A DNA stretch of 10,988 nt from Clostridiales bacterium (GTDB lineage: Bacteria > Bacillota > Clostridia > Oscillospirales > Acutalibacteraceae), in NCBI GenBank assembly GCA_022791355.1, contig JAAVYX010000181.1, positions 1 to 10,988 of the forward strand, in the 5' to 3' direction. Below are positions 1 to 7,072 of the stretch, one piece after another. The notes beneath the pieces were generated by a model, which ran no database searches, was not told where the DNA came from, and worked only from the letters and a program-made list of their open reading frames with translations. The first letter of the stretch is position 1. Every line of letters starts with the position of its first letter. A program made the position numbers and the translations under genes.

Positions 1-13
1 CGTCAAAAATGCT

Positions 14-44
14 GGGAATACACAAAGTATTCCCGCGCTTTTTT
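14..44 (+). terminator. Rho-independent terminator of a gene to the left
   Basis: A perfect 8-bp stem (GGGAATAC at 14-21 and GTATTCCC at 27-34) with a 5-base loop is followed by GCGC and a run of six T at 39-44. This is a standard intrinsic terminator reading rightwards. The gene it serves lies outside the window. The A-run just before the stem could let it act weakly in the other direction. Confidence 0.75.
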
Positions 45-128
45 CCTTGTGGCCACTCGTCCTGTGCGAAAATTCCGTCAATTCCTCTATTTTCTAACAA
101 GCCCTAGGCGGACCGCAAAGAAAGCTAT

Positions 129-148
129 CGTTATTTTTCGTTATTTTT
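129..148. repeat. Tandem 10-base repeat CGTTATTTTT x2
   Basis: Two head-to-tail copies of CGTTATTTTT lie in the AT-rich leader before the ACT/DUF711 operon. No function is evident. A UP-element-like or protein-binding role is possible, but chance duplication is just as likely. The rest of 45-248 shows no gene. Confidence 0.5.
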
Positions 149-248
149 TGGCGTGCGCGCCCAAAAGCAAACGCGACGTACAATTTAAAACATCATGTTA
201 AAACGGCGGCGGACACGGCGTTTTTATTTTCCGCAGGATATGGAACGT

Positions 249-254
249 TATAGT
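249..254 (+). promoter_or_regulatory. Possible -10 box of the ACT/DUF711 operon
   Basis: TATAGT (5 of 6 to TATAAT) lies 32 bases before the start codon at 287. A start point near 261 would leave a short leader carrying the GGAGG site at 273-277. No convincing -35 box is present at 16-18 bases; the region upstream is only T-rich. The AT-rich stretch at 183-201, with a small AACAT-C-ATGTT dyad, could hold a further control site. Weak call. Confidence 0.25.
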
Positions 255-286
255 TTACAGGCAGAAAGAAATGGAGGATTCACGGT

Positions 287-556
287 ATGCGAGCAGTTAT
301 AACGGTTGTTGGCAAGGACACTGTAGGGATTCTGGCTAAGGTTTCGGGCGGCTGCGCCGAATATAACGTCAATGTGAGCGAGGTGTCCCAGACCATTTTA
401 CAGGACATGTTCTGTATGATTATGATGTGCGACATTTCCAAAATCTCGATAGACTTCGGCAGCTTCGCCGACAAGATGGCCGGTCTGGGTAAGGACATGG
501 GCCTTTCCGTTCACGTAATGCACGAGGATATCTTCAACTCCATGCACAGAATTTAG
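287..556 (+). CDS. ACT domain protein, UPF0237 family
   Basis: This 89-residue protein is a single ACT domain. It opens with the typical strand and glycine turn (RAVITVVGKDTVGILAKVS, residues 2-20), and the conserved segment YNVNVSEVSQTILQDMFCMI (26-45) contains the second strand and helix. ACT domains bind small ligands, often amino acids, at dimer interfaces. A stand-alone copy is probably a ligand sensor or a partner of another protein. The start is supported by GGAGG at 273-277, 9 bases before ATG, and the length is usual for UPF0237. The stop codon overlaps the ribosome site of the DUF711 gene 12 bases downstream, so the two are almost certainly co-transcribed and translationally linked. 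This pair is conserved in many Firmicutes. The ligand is unknown. It is related in fold to GcvR-like regulators but lacks their second ACT domain. Confidence 0.93.
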   Translation: MRAVITVVGKDTVGILAKVSGGCAEYNVNVSEVSQTILQDMFCMIMMCDISKISIDFGSFADKMAGLGKDMGLSVHVMHEDIFNSMHRI

Positions 557-568
557 GAGGCTGAGTAG

Positions 569-1927
569 ATGTTTGATACCCATGATATTTTAGAGACCAT
601 CACCATGATCCAGGATGAAAATCTGGACATCCGCACCGTCACCATGGGCGTATCCCTGCTGGACTGCGTCGACAGCGATATCGACGCCGCCTGCGGCAAG
701 GTTTACGATAAGATCGTCCGCATGGCCGCCGAGCTGGTACCGGTCTGCGAGCAGATTGAGAAGGAGTACGGCATCCCCATCATCAACAAGCGCATCGCCG
801 TCACCCCGATCGCCATGCTGGCGGCGGCCTGCCAGACCAGCCGCATCGTCAAGTTCGCTCAGGCTCTGGAGCGGGCGGCCCGGACGGTGGGGGTCAACTT
901 CATCGGCGGATATTCCGCCCTGGTGCAGAAGGGCTTCGCCGCCGGGGATTACGCCTTGATCGAATCTATTCCCGAGGCGCTGGACAGCACCGAACACGTC
1001 TGCGCTTCGGTCAACATCGGCTCCACTAAGGCCGGCATCAATATGGACGCGGTGGAGATGATGGGCCGCATCGTCCAGCAGACGGCCCAGCGCACCGCCG
1101 ACCGGGACTGTATCGGCGCGGCCAAGCTGGTCGTCTTCTGCAACGCGCCCGAGGATAACCCCTTTATGGCCGGCGCTTTTCACGGCCCGGGCGAGCCCGA
1201 CTGCGTTATCAACGTAGGTGTTTCCGGTCCCGGCGTGGTACGGGCGGCTCTGGCTAAGTCCGACGGGCTGGACATTTCGGGGGTGGCCGACCTGATCAAG
1301 CGCACCGCCTTCAAGATTACCCGCATGGGGCAGCTGGTGGCTAAGGAGGCTTCCCGCCGTCTCTGCGTGCCCGCCGGAATCGTGGATTTATCCTTAGCTC
1401 CCACCCCGGCCGTGGGCGACTCGGTGGCCCACATTCTCGAAGAAATGGGTCTGGAGACCTGCGGGGCCTGCGGCACCACAGCCTGTCTGGCCCTTTTGAA
1501 CGACGCGGTGAAAAAGGGAGGCGTGATGGCCTCCTCCCACGTAGGCGGCCTGTCCGGCGCCTTTATCCCTGTAACCGAAGACGCGGGCATGATAGACGCG
1601 GCCCGTTCCGGCGCCCTGACCATTGAAAAACTGGAGGCCATGACGGCCGTCTGTTCGGTCGGTTTGGACATGATCAACATTCCCGGCGACACCCCTCCCG
1701 AGGTCATTTCGGCCATCATCGCCGACGAGGCGGCCATCGGCATGGTCAATTCCAAGACCACCGCCGTGCGATTGATTCCCGCCATTGGCAAGCAGGTAGG
1801 CGACGAGCTCTCCTTTGGCGGTCTGCTGGGCGGCGGCCCGGTCATGCGCGTCAATACCGCCTCCCCCAGCGTCTTTATTCACCGGGGAGGCCGGATACCC
1901 GCGCCTTTACAGAGTCTAAAAAACTGA
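569..1927 (+). CDS. DUF711/UPF0210 ("PFL family") protein
   Basis: A full-length 452-residue member of the UPF0210/DUF711 family. The reading frame is intact and AGGAGG at 555-560 lies 8 bases before ATG. Recognisable conserved stretches are residues 146-163 (SVNIGSTKAGINMDAVEM), the glycine-rich 200-224 region (GAFHGPGEPDCVINVGVSGPG), the cysteine-bearing CGACGTTACLA (298-308), 319-334 (VMASSHVGGLSGAFIP) and 415-426 (SFGGLLGGGPVM). Databases often call it a PFL family protein because of distant fold similarity to pyruvate formate-lyase-like enzymes. The canonical glycyl-radical signature is not evident here, so I would not predict formate-lyase activity. The Cys and Gly-rich patches look like an active site. 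It is the second gene of the operon with the ACT protein, which suggests that the ACT domain senses or controls a metabolite handled by this protein. Function is otherwise unknown. Confidence 0.93.
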   Translation: MFDTHDILETITMIQDENLDIRTVTMGVSLLDCVDSDIDAACGKVYDKIVRMAAELVPVCEQIEKEYGIPIINKRIAVTPIAMLAAACQTSRIVKFAQALERAARTVGVNFIGGYSALVQKGFAAGDYALIESIPEALDSTEHVCASVNIGSTKAGINMDAVEMMGRIVQQTAQRTADRDCIGAAKLVVFCNAPEDNPFMAGAFHGPGEPDCVINVGVSGPGVVRAALAKSDGLDISGVADLIKRTAFKITRMGQLVAKEASRRLCVPAGIVDLSLAPTPAVGDSVAHILEEMGLETCGACGTTACLALLNDAVKKGGVMASSHVGGLSGAFIPVTEDAGMIDAARSGALTIEKLEAMTAVCSVGLDMINIPGDTPPEVISAIIADEAAIGMVNSKTTAVRLIPAIGKQVGDELSFGGLLGGGPVMRVNTASPSVFIHRGGRIPAPLQSLKN

Positions 1928-2161
1928 TAAAACGGTCGGTTTGCGCAGGCCCTGAAGAGCTTCTTAACCGCTCAAGAGGCGTCGAATCATAGCGGCATAC
2001 GCATGACAACCTATAAATGGGTTTATTCCGCTTATCATGAGAATGGATATATAAAGTCCGTTGCTATTTACGTGGTTTTTTAAAAGCGCGCTTTCCTTCG
2101 GCGCGTCTTTCGCTAAAGTTCTTTCGGCTTTCTCAAGGACTTTTTTCAAGCTTAATCGCTA

Positions 2162-2211
2162 AAACGCAATCCCGCCCTGTTTCATGAAACAAGGCGGGAG
2201 TTTTTGCGTTT
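2162..2211. terminator. Long bidirectional terminator hairpin
   Basis: Outer arms AAACGCAA (2162-2169) and TTGCGTTT (2204-2211) enclose the GC stem TCCCGCC (2170-2176) and GGCGGGA (2193-2199). The top is a perfect 14-base palindrome (2178-2191). A T-run at 2201-2205 serves the + strand, and a T4 run lies on the - strand. It sits between the rightward ACT/DUF711 operon and the leftward peptidase gene, 235 bases after the DUF711 stop, so it can end transcription from both sides. Confidence 0.75.
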
Positions 2212-2275
2212 AGGAAGACAGCCGTAGGGAATCGATCATGCGCTTTGGGCGCCGTCTGCCTTAAATGGACAATAT

Positions 2276-2326
2276 GATTTTATGAAAGAAAAAATTCCGC
2301 ATGCTACGTTGTTTTCGTCGCCGGCC
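2276..2326 (+). repeat. Dispersed repeat R, copy 1
   Basis: These 51 bases match 7072-7122 without gaps at 39 of 51 positions, and most differences are transitions. The shared core runs CCGCANGCTNCGTT and then TTCGTCGCNGGCC. Neither copy lies in a gene. The surrounding gene-free stretch (1928-2477) otherwise holds the terminator at 2162-2211 and a small hairpin GCCCC-AAAGGA-GGGGC at 2353-2368. I see no credible coding region there. Confidence 0.6.
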
Positions 2327-2477
2327 GGCCTATCGAGCGGCCTTCCATAACCGCCCCAAAGGAGGGGCTAGCTTTCGTCCGGCATGATAGCCCTCATTTT
2401 GCCCCCCGCGAGGGCCTTTAAGGAATGTCGAGTGAAAAGCGCATATAGGACTCCGCAAAAATTGGCATAGCGGCCGT

Positions 2478-3440
2478 TCACTTACCTAAATAAGCCAAAT
2501 ATTCCTCCAGGCACATGTCCAGTTCCTGCATTTTGGCGGCGTTTTTACGTCCGACAAAGCGGAAATGCCAAGGTTCGTAAATAACCCCTGTCAGTTCCTT
2601 TTTATCGTCGGGATACCGTATCACAAAGCCGTACTCTACACAGTGGGCCCGCAGCCATTTTCCCGCTTTGGTATGCTCGAAGTCCTGCTCTACCGAGTTA
2701 AAGTCTATGGCGAGACCCAGCTGATGCTCGCTGGTGCCCGGCCTTGCCACGGCCGTTGCGGCTACGGTCAGCGCCTCGTCTCGATTATAGCCTTGCGCCA
2801 CCAGCCTGTCCACCTTGTTGTTATACAAGGAATTCTGCTTGGCGTTGGTACGGTAGGCTGAGATAACCGTCAGGGTAACGCCGTCCTTTTTGGCCGCGTC
2901 GCACATAATATCGACCGCCTCTACAATACGGGAATCGATTTTCAGGCTGTTGGGATTATAGGCCGACTTAATTTTGGAAAGGTCCGGGTCAAAACCGTTC
3001 TCCAGCGGCGTCTGGAAATTAACCAGCTTGAGCGCCCAATCGCCGGGATCATAGGGAATGGCCTGTGCGCCGGTCTGGCTCTTGGAAGAGGTAGACGCCG
3101 GGTTCTGGCTGCTGGCCTTAGGCTCGGAGGTCGTCTCGGCCGGCCGGCCGGTGGAGTCCGCAGAGGCTGCGGAGGACGGCGTGGACGTATCCGATGCGGA
3201 GCTGAACGATTCGGAACGATCGCTGGGTTCGGCTGAGGGAGCCGTGGCAGTTGACGAGGGCGCGGTCAATGCGTCCGAATCGCTTATGTCGGGCGTTTTA
3301 TTCTCCTCGGACCGATTCATCGTCAGAAGTATAACTACGGCCGCCGTAAGGACAAGCATCAGAAAAAGTATAAAAACCGTGTCGCGCTTTTTATTGCGCT
3401 GGGGAGGACGCCGTCTAGCGCGTTTGCTGGAATAGGCCAT
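2478..3440 (-). CDS. Membrane-anchored VanY-type D-Ala-D-Ala carboxypeptidase
   Basis: A 320-residue zinc peptidase of the VanY/peptidase M15B family, which trims the terminal D-alanine of peptidoglycan peptides outside the membrane. A basic N-terminus (residues 1-20) and one membrane helix (about 21-41) anchor it. Residues about 43-127 form a low-complexity Ser/Thr/Ala/Pro linker, and the catalytic domain covers about 130-320. The metal site motif SxHxxGxAxD is complete (S237, H239, G242, D246), and EPWH (E289, H292) gives the catalytic Glu and third zinc ligand. ISAYRT (193-198) is also typical. I chose ATG at 3440, which has GAGG 8 bases upstream; a TTG six codons earlier is in frame but overlaps that site. 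Without glycopeptide-resistance neighbours it is probably a cell-wall remodelling enzyme rather than a resistance gene. It is divergent from pyruvate kinase. Confidence 0.92.
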   Translation of the reverse strand: MAYSSKRARRRPPQRNKKRDTVFILFLMLVLTAAVVILLTMNRSEENKTPDISDSDALTAPSSTATAPSAEPSDRSESFSSASDTSTPSSAASADSTGRPAETTSEPKASSQNPASTSSKSQTGAQAIPYDPGDWALKLVNFQTPLENGFDPDLSKIKSAYNPNSLKIDSRIVEAVDIMCDAAKKDGVTLTVISAYRTNAKQNSLYNNKVDRLVAQGYNRDEALTVAATAVARPGTSEHQLGLAIDFNSVEQDFEHTKAGKWLRAHCVEYGFVIRYPDDKKELTGVIYEPWHFRFVGRKNAAKMQELDMCLEEYLAYLGK

Positions 3441-3480
3441 ATTCTTTACCTCTTTCAAAGACTGTATCTATAATGGATAG

Positions 3481-3510
3481 GATATACTATTAACGAACAA
3501 GGAATGGCAA
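3481..3510 (-). promoter_or_regulatory. Likely sigma-A promoter of the VanY-type gene
   Basis: On the minus strand TTGCCA (3510-3505, 5 of 6 to TTGACA) and TATATC (3486-3481, 4 of 6) are 18 bases apart. This predicts a start near 3474 and a leader of about 34 bases before the ATG at 3440. The fit is reasonable rather than strong. Confidence 0.4.
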
Positions 3511-3742
3511 AAACAGAGGCCAAGCGGCTGCCTGCCGTCTTGTCTGGGTTCATTTGGAATGTTTCAAATTGTCAGTCATTTTAGCGAGAAAATTGTAATG
3601 CGTTTGTAGTAAGTTTTATTATTTTACCCCTTTTTTCGTCATTTTACAACCGGTAAAACCGAACCTTATGCTTTTCGGCAGCAAAACAACCAAGAAATAA
3701 AACGGAAATGGATAAATCTCCGTGTGGTGTGCAGATTGTCAT

Positions 3743-3771
3743 TTGACAAAAAGTATGCATTAATATATTGT
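3743..3771 (+). promoter_or_regulatory. Sigma-A type promoter of pyruvate kinase
   Basis: A perfect TTGACA -35 box (3743-3748) is followed after 17 bases by TATTGT (3766-3771). An overlapping TATATT lies at 3764-3769. The predicted leader is about 50 bases and contains the ribosome site AAAGGA (3816-3821). Upstream, the 390-base divergent region is AT-rich and has no gene. A small dyad, TTTTAC (3642-3647) and GTAAAA (3653-3658), lies about 90 bases before the -35 box and could be an operator, but nothing else supports it. Confidence 0.6.
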
Positions 3772-3829
3772 GGAGAAGGTTTGAAACAAAATCGTAAATC
3801 CTTCATAACAGTTAGAAAGGACGATTGGA

Positions 3830-5281
3830 ATGGGCCAAACAAGAAAGACCAAAATTATTTGCACATTGGGGCCTGCCACCGACAAACCCGACGTACTGCG
3901 GCAGTTGATGTTAAGCGGTATGGACGTGGCGCGGGTAAACTTTTCGCATCAAACGCATCCAGAGCATCTGGAACGCATTCAGATATTAAAGCAAATGCGG
4001 GAGGAGCTGCACATCCCTGTCGCCCTTCTGGCCGACACCAAGGGCCCGGAGATCCGGCTGGGACGACTGGAGCCCAATAAGGTTATGCTTAAGGAAGGGC
4101 AGCCCTTTGTGCTCACGACGATGGAAACGGTAGGCAACGACCAGCGCGCCTCCATCTCCTTTGACGGACTTCCCCACGACGTTTCCCGCGGATCCACCAT
4201 CCTGATAGACGACGGACTGATCGAACTGCAGGTCGAGTCGGTCACCGACACGGATATTGCCTGCCGGGTCGTTAACGGCGGGGAAATTTCCTCCAACAAG
4301 GGCATCAACGTCCCTGGCGCCGACCTGTCCATGCCCTACATCAGCGGCCGGGACCGGGCGGATATTCGTTTCGCCGTGGAAAACGATTTTGACTTTATCG
4401 CCGCCTCCTTCACCCGCACCGCCCAGGACATCCTTCTCATCCGGGAAGAACTGGAACGGCTGGGCAGCAAGGATATGCGGATCATCGCCAAGATTGAAAA
4501 CACCCAGGGCGTGACCAATATCGATGAAATCCTCAGCGTGGTAGACGGCATTATGGTAGCCCGCGGCGATTTGGGGGTGGAAATTCCCTTGGAGGAAGTG
4601 CCGGTCATTCAAAAAAAGCTGATTAAGAAGGCCTATAAAGAAGGCAAACAGGTCATCACGGCCACCCAGATGCTGGAATCCATGATGCACAATCCCCGCC
4701 CCACCCGCGCCGAGGCCACCGACATCGCAAACGCGATCTACGACGGCACCAGCGCCATCATGCTTTCGGGCGAAACCGCCGCCGGTCTGTATCCCGTGGA
4801 AGCGGTTCGCACCATGGCCCGCATCGCCTGCCGCACCGAGCGGGATATCGACTATAAAAAGCGGTTCCGCCAGCGCATGGAAATCGATCTGTGCAGCGTG
4901 ACCAACGCCATTTCCCACGCCACCTGCGCCGCCGCCCACGACCTGTCGGCCGCCGCCATTATCACGGTTACCAAATCGGGCGTAACCGCTCGTATGATTT
5001 CCAAATTCCGGCCCGACTGTCCCATTATCGGCTGTTCCACCTCCGACAAGGTGATGCGGCAGATGAATTTATCCTGGGGCGTCTCCCCTTTGCGCATGCA
5101 GGAAAAGGAAAATACCGACGATCTTTTCGGCCATGCCGTGGACGTAGCCCAGGCCGCCGGCCTCATCCGGGATGGAGACTTGGTGGTCATCACCGCCGGC
5201 GTACCGCTGGGAGTATCGGGAACCACTAATATGCTCCGGGTGCATGTCGTAGGCGAGCCCACCTCGGCCGGTCACAAATAA
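3830..5281 (+). CDS. pyk: Pyruvate kinase
   Basis: A 483-residue pyruvate kinase, which makes pyruvate and ATP from phosphoenolpyruvate and ADP in the last step of glycolysis. The N-terminal barrel starts with KIICTLGPAT (8-17) and has R35, N37 and S39 in the nucleotide/phosphate site (ARVNFSH). ADTKGPEIR (68-76) leads into the B domain. The family signature IIAKIENTQG (218-227) holds catalytic K221 and E223, and MVARGDLGVEIP (242-253) holds the metal ligand D247. TATQMLESM (277-285) and LSGETAAG (312-319) complete the active site. The C-terminal allosteric domain covers about 355-476 (TKSGVTARMISKFRP, TNMLRVHVV). The extra PEP-utiliser domain found at the C-terminus of many Firmicute enzymes is absent. 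AAAGGA lies 8 bases before ATG. No phosphofructokinase gene is adjacent, so it is probably monocistronic. Confidence 0.97.
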   Translation: MGQTRKTKIICTLGPATDKPDVLRQLMLSGMDVARVNFSHQTHPEHLERIQILKQMREELHIPVALLADTKGPEIRLGRLEPNKVMLKEGQPFVLTTMETVGNDQRASISFDGLPHDVSRGSTILIDDGLIELQVESVTDTDIACRVVNGGEISSNKGINVPGADLSMPYISGRDRADIRFAVENDFDFIAASFTRTAQDILLIREELERLGSKDMRIIAKIENTQGVTNIDEILSVVDGIMVARGDLGVEIPLEEVPVIQKKLIKKAYKEGKQVITATQMLESMMHNPRPTRAEATDIANAIYDGTSAIMLSGETAAGLYPVEAVRTMARIACRTERDIDYKKRFRQRMEIDLCSVTNAISHATCAAAHDLSAAAIITVTKSGVTARMISKFRPDCPIIGCSTSDKVMRQMNLSWGVSPLRMQEKENTDDLFGHAVDVAQAAGLIRDGDLVVITAGVPLGVSGTTNMLRVHVVGEPTSAGHK

Positions 5282-5408
5282 AAGGCGGGCTCCCCCTCTC
5301 CCCTTTTTCAAGCTGCTTCGCCAGCGTTGGCTAAATCGTATAGACATTATGCCTCGCTAGCGGAATGCTATCCGCATATTTATACTCTACTATGAACGGG
5401 GTCGTGAT

Positions 5409-5717
5409 TCAAATATATTTCGTAATAAACGCCTCCAAGGAAAGAAGCTTTTCCTCCTTCCAATAATGCCTGCAATCATTTGTTCTGTTGAGAAGACGTT
5501 TATTATACATCTCTCTGCGCAGCGTTGCGGGGTCGCCAAAGGTCGTCCATCTGTTCAGCAGAGCATTGATTTCGGATTCCGTATACTGTTTTCCGGTTTC
5601 TAATTTGTTTGCCAGATAGTAATAGGCTTTCAGTTTCTTTTTATATTTGGCCGGCAAAGCTACAAGCTGCATGTTTTCATTCATAAATGGCAGCAGTTCC
5701 CGCATATTGTTTTCCAT
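5409..5717 (-). CDS. Small DUF2087-domain protein
   Basis: A 102-residue protein matching DUF2087: LPAKYKKKLKAYYYLANKLE (residues 21-40), the YTESEINALLNRW segment (45-57), then PATLRREMYNKRLLNRT (63-79) and YWKEE (85-89). The domain looks like a small winged-helix-type fold. From family knowledge it often follows an HTH regulator domain or stands alone; here it stands alone. Its function is unknown, and a transcription-related role is only inference. GGAGG lies about 11 bases before ATG 5717. The gene is visibly more AT-rich than its neighbours and richer in Lys, Asn and Tyr, which hints at recent acquisition. It converges with pyk, and no good intrinsic terminator is seen in the 127-base gap (5282-5408). 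Confidence 0.8.
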   Translation of the reverse strand: MENNMRELLPFMNENMQLVALPAKYKKKLKAYYYLANKLETGKQYTESEINALLNRWTTFGDPATLRREMYNKRLLNRTNDCRHYWKEEKLLSLEAFITKYI

Positions 5718-5824
5718 ATTTACATTTTCCTCCGTAACTATTTATTTATCCTTGACGTTCGAATACCGCATGGATCCGGCAATGAAACAGGCCAATCGCA
5801 TAGATTTCTCTGCGGTCCATCCAA

Positions 5825-5847
5825 GCGAACGGCCTTTGTCCGTTCGC
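5825..5847. other. Intergenic hairpin without T-run
   Basis: A perfect 8-bp stem (GCGAACGG at 5825-5832, CCGTTCGC at 5840-5847) with a 7-base loop lies upstream of the DUF2087 gene. There is no T-run on either side, so it is not an ordinary terminator. It shares the CCGTTCG word with the palindrome at 5990-6019. Role unknown. The gene-free stretch 5718-5989 otherwise holds only the repeat at 5902-5941. Confidence 0.4.
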
Positions 5848-5901
5848 CGTTTCCCGCAAGAGACGCTCCTAGAGATTTTGCCAAACCGGGAACGTCAGTG
5901 A

Positions 5902-5941
5902 GGAGCGCTAGAGGGCCTCATAAAAATTTACGCAAAGCGCA
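5902..5941 (-). repeat. Dispersed repeat A, copy 1 (inverted)
   Basis: The minus strand of these 40 bases matches 9183-9222 (+) at 32 of 40 positions without gaps, including a perfect 15-base core AGGCCCTCTAGCGCT. Both copies are intergenic. A shorter relative appears at 1945-1963. Confidence 0.6.
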
Positions 5942-5989
5942 TAGAATAGCTGTTTTAACGTACATCGAATCTAAATTGTCTATACGTCC

Positions 5990-6019
5990 AAAAGCCGTTC
6001 GGAATTCCGAACGGCTTTT
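5990..6019. terminator. Perfect 30-base palindromic terminator
   Basis: Positions 5990-6004 are the exact reverse complement of 6005-6019: an A4 flank, GCCGTTCGGAA, its mirror, and a T4 flank. It begins 2 bases beyond the stop codon of the DUF624 gene (6022-6024), so it is the intrinsic terminator of that leftward gene. Because it is symmetrical it would also stop rightward transcription. Confidence 0.85.
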
Positions 6020-6021
6020 TG

Positions 6022-7014
6022 TTATGCTTTCCGGTCGTCTGGATTGCCCTGATCCTCAAAAATACTGTGCTTTTCCACCACCGAGCGATGGACCATACGG
6101 CCGTTTTCGTAAACGTACTCAGGCGGCTCGGTAAAGGCATCTTCCCCTTCCGCAGTTTCAGCAGGATGCAGAAGGGCCTCGGCGGTTTCCTCAGGATGGG
6201 CCTGGTAATAGGGATCGATAATATACCTTTTGATGGCGGGAAAGGCCATAAAATTGACCGAATAGGCCGTCCAGGCAAAAAGCAGCATCAAGGTCATGGC
6301 CACAAACAGAAGCATAGCCGACCTGGTAGCGCTCAGGGTCATAATCAGGAAGACCGCCTCAATTCCCGCAATCAGGCCGCAGATCAGCAGGGTCAGAAAA
6401 TTCCGGCCCAGCCCGATAAAGCTCATAAGGGCGGCGTTTTTGAAGAGAAGCTTCAGCCGGAGGTTCAGCGTAACCGCCATTAACTCCAGGTAAAAGGACA
6501 TAAACAGGAAAATGACGCAGAAAAGCAGAGACAAGCCGAAGGGTACGGCATAGATTACGCTGTTGCCCATAAGGCCGTAGTAGAAGGTGACGGCGGAAAA
6601 CAGAGCCACCGCGCCCACATACTGGAAAATCGAGACGCAAAGAGACTGCTTCCAATTCTTCCGAAAGGCCTCAATAAAGTCGGACCAGATAAAGCAGGGC
6701 TCTTCTCTTACAAACTCTCTCGTAATTTTCACAAGTCCCGCATTGGCCGGTCCTAGGAGGGCCAGCGGCGCAAAGCAGAGAAAGATCATCACCACATTAT
6801 TCGCCGCAGAGGACCGCATGGTAAGATGCAAAAGAAAAAAACTTACGAGCAAAAGCGGCGCAAAAAACATACAGTAGATCAGATTTACATAGGCGAGGCT
6901 CCAGAACTTACGCCCGAATATTTTAAAATACCGGACAAAGCCGCTCTCCTCCGGCCCGTCCTTCGAAACGCCGGGGCCCATCTTATAATAGCTTTTAAAT
7001 TTAAAAATAGCCAA
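6022..7014 (-). CDS. DUF624 (YesL-like) multi-pass membrane protein
   Basis: A 330-residue integral membrane protein of the DUF624/YesL family. About six hydrophobic helices are visible: residues 38-64, 73-95, 126-149, 153-182, 205-229 and 233-258. The ordering, with FVRYFKIFGRKFWSL (26-40) before the first helix, is typical. The C-terminal 70 residues form a soluble, acidic tail with no recognised motif. The protein is longer than the roughly 200 residues common for YesL. In Bacillus, YesL sits among carbohydrate-uptake genes, but here no transporter is nearby and the function is unknown. The start is TTG at 7014, supported by GGAAG 9 bases upstream; the next ATG (residue 12) has no ribosome site. 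The 3' end runs straight into a palindromic terminator, so the gene appears monocistronic. Confidence 0.78.
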   Translation of the reverse strand: MAIFKFKSYYKMGPGVSKDGPEESGFVRYFKIFGRKFWSLAYVNLIYCMFFAPLLLVSFFLLHLTMRSSAANNVVMIFLCFAPLALLGPANAGLVKITREFVREEPCFIWSDFIEAFRKNWKQSLCVSIFQYVGAVALFSAVTFYYGLMGNSVIYAVPFGLSLLFCVIFLFMSFYLELMAVTLNLRLKLLFKNAALMSFIGLGRNFLTLLICGLIAGIEAVFLIMTLSATRSAMLLFVAMTLMLLFAWTAYSVNFMAFPAIKRYIIDPYYQAHPEETAEALLHPAETAEGEDAFTEPPEYVYENGRMVHRSVVEKHSIFEDQGNPDDRKA

Positions 7015-7072
7015 AGGGCTGCACTTCCTTTTATTTACTTTATCCTTACCACAATTGACAAGGGATCATACG

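Noticed and set aside
590..1183. Long open frames on the minus strand inside the DUF711 gene (and similar ones within pyk at 3986-4939)
   Set aside because: They are antisense shadows of strongly biased GC-rich coding sequence. Their translations have no family resemblance and no ribosome sites.
1964..2149. Open frame of 61 codons on the minus strand after the DUF711 gene
   Set aside because: It begins with TTG without a ribosome site, has no recognised motif and overlaps no promoter signal. It is better explained as chance in a gene-free gap.
2478..3440. Vancomycin-resistance role for the VanY-type gene
   Set aside because: No vanH, vanA, vanX or two-component genes are adjacent, and single VanY-like peptidases are common wall enzymes in Clostridia.
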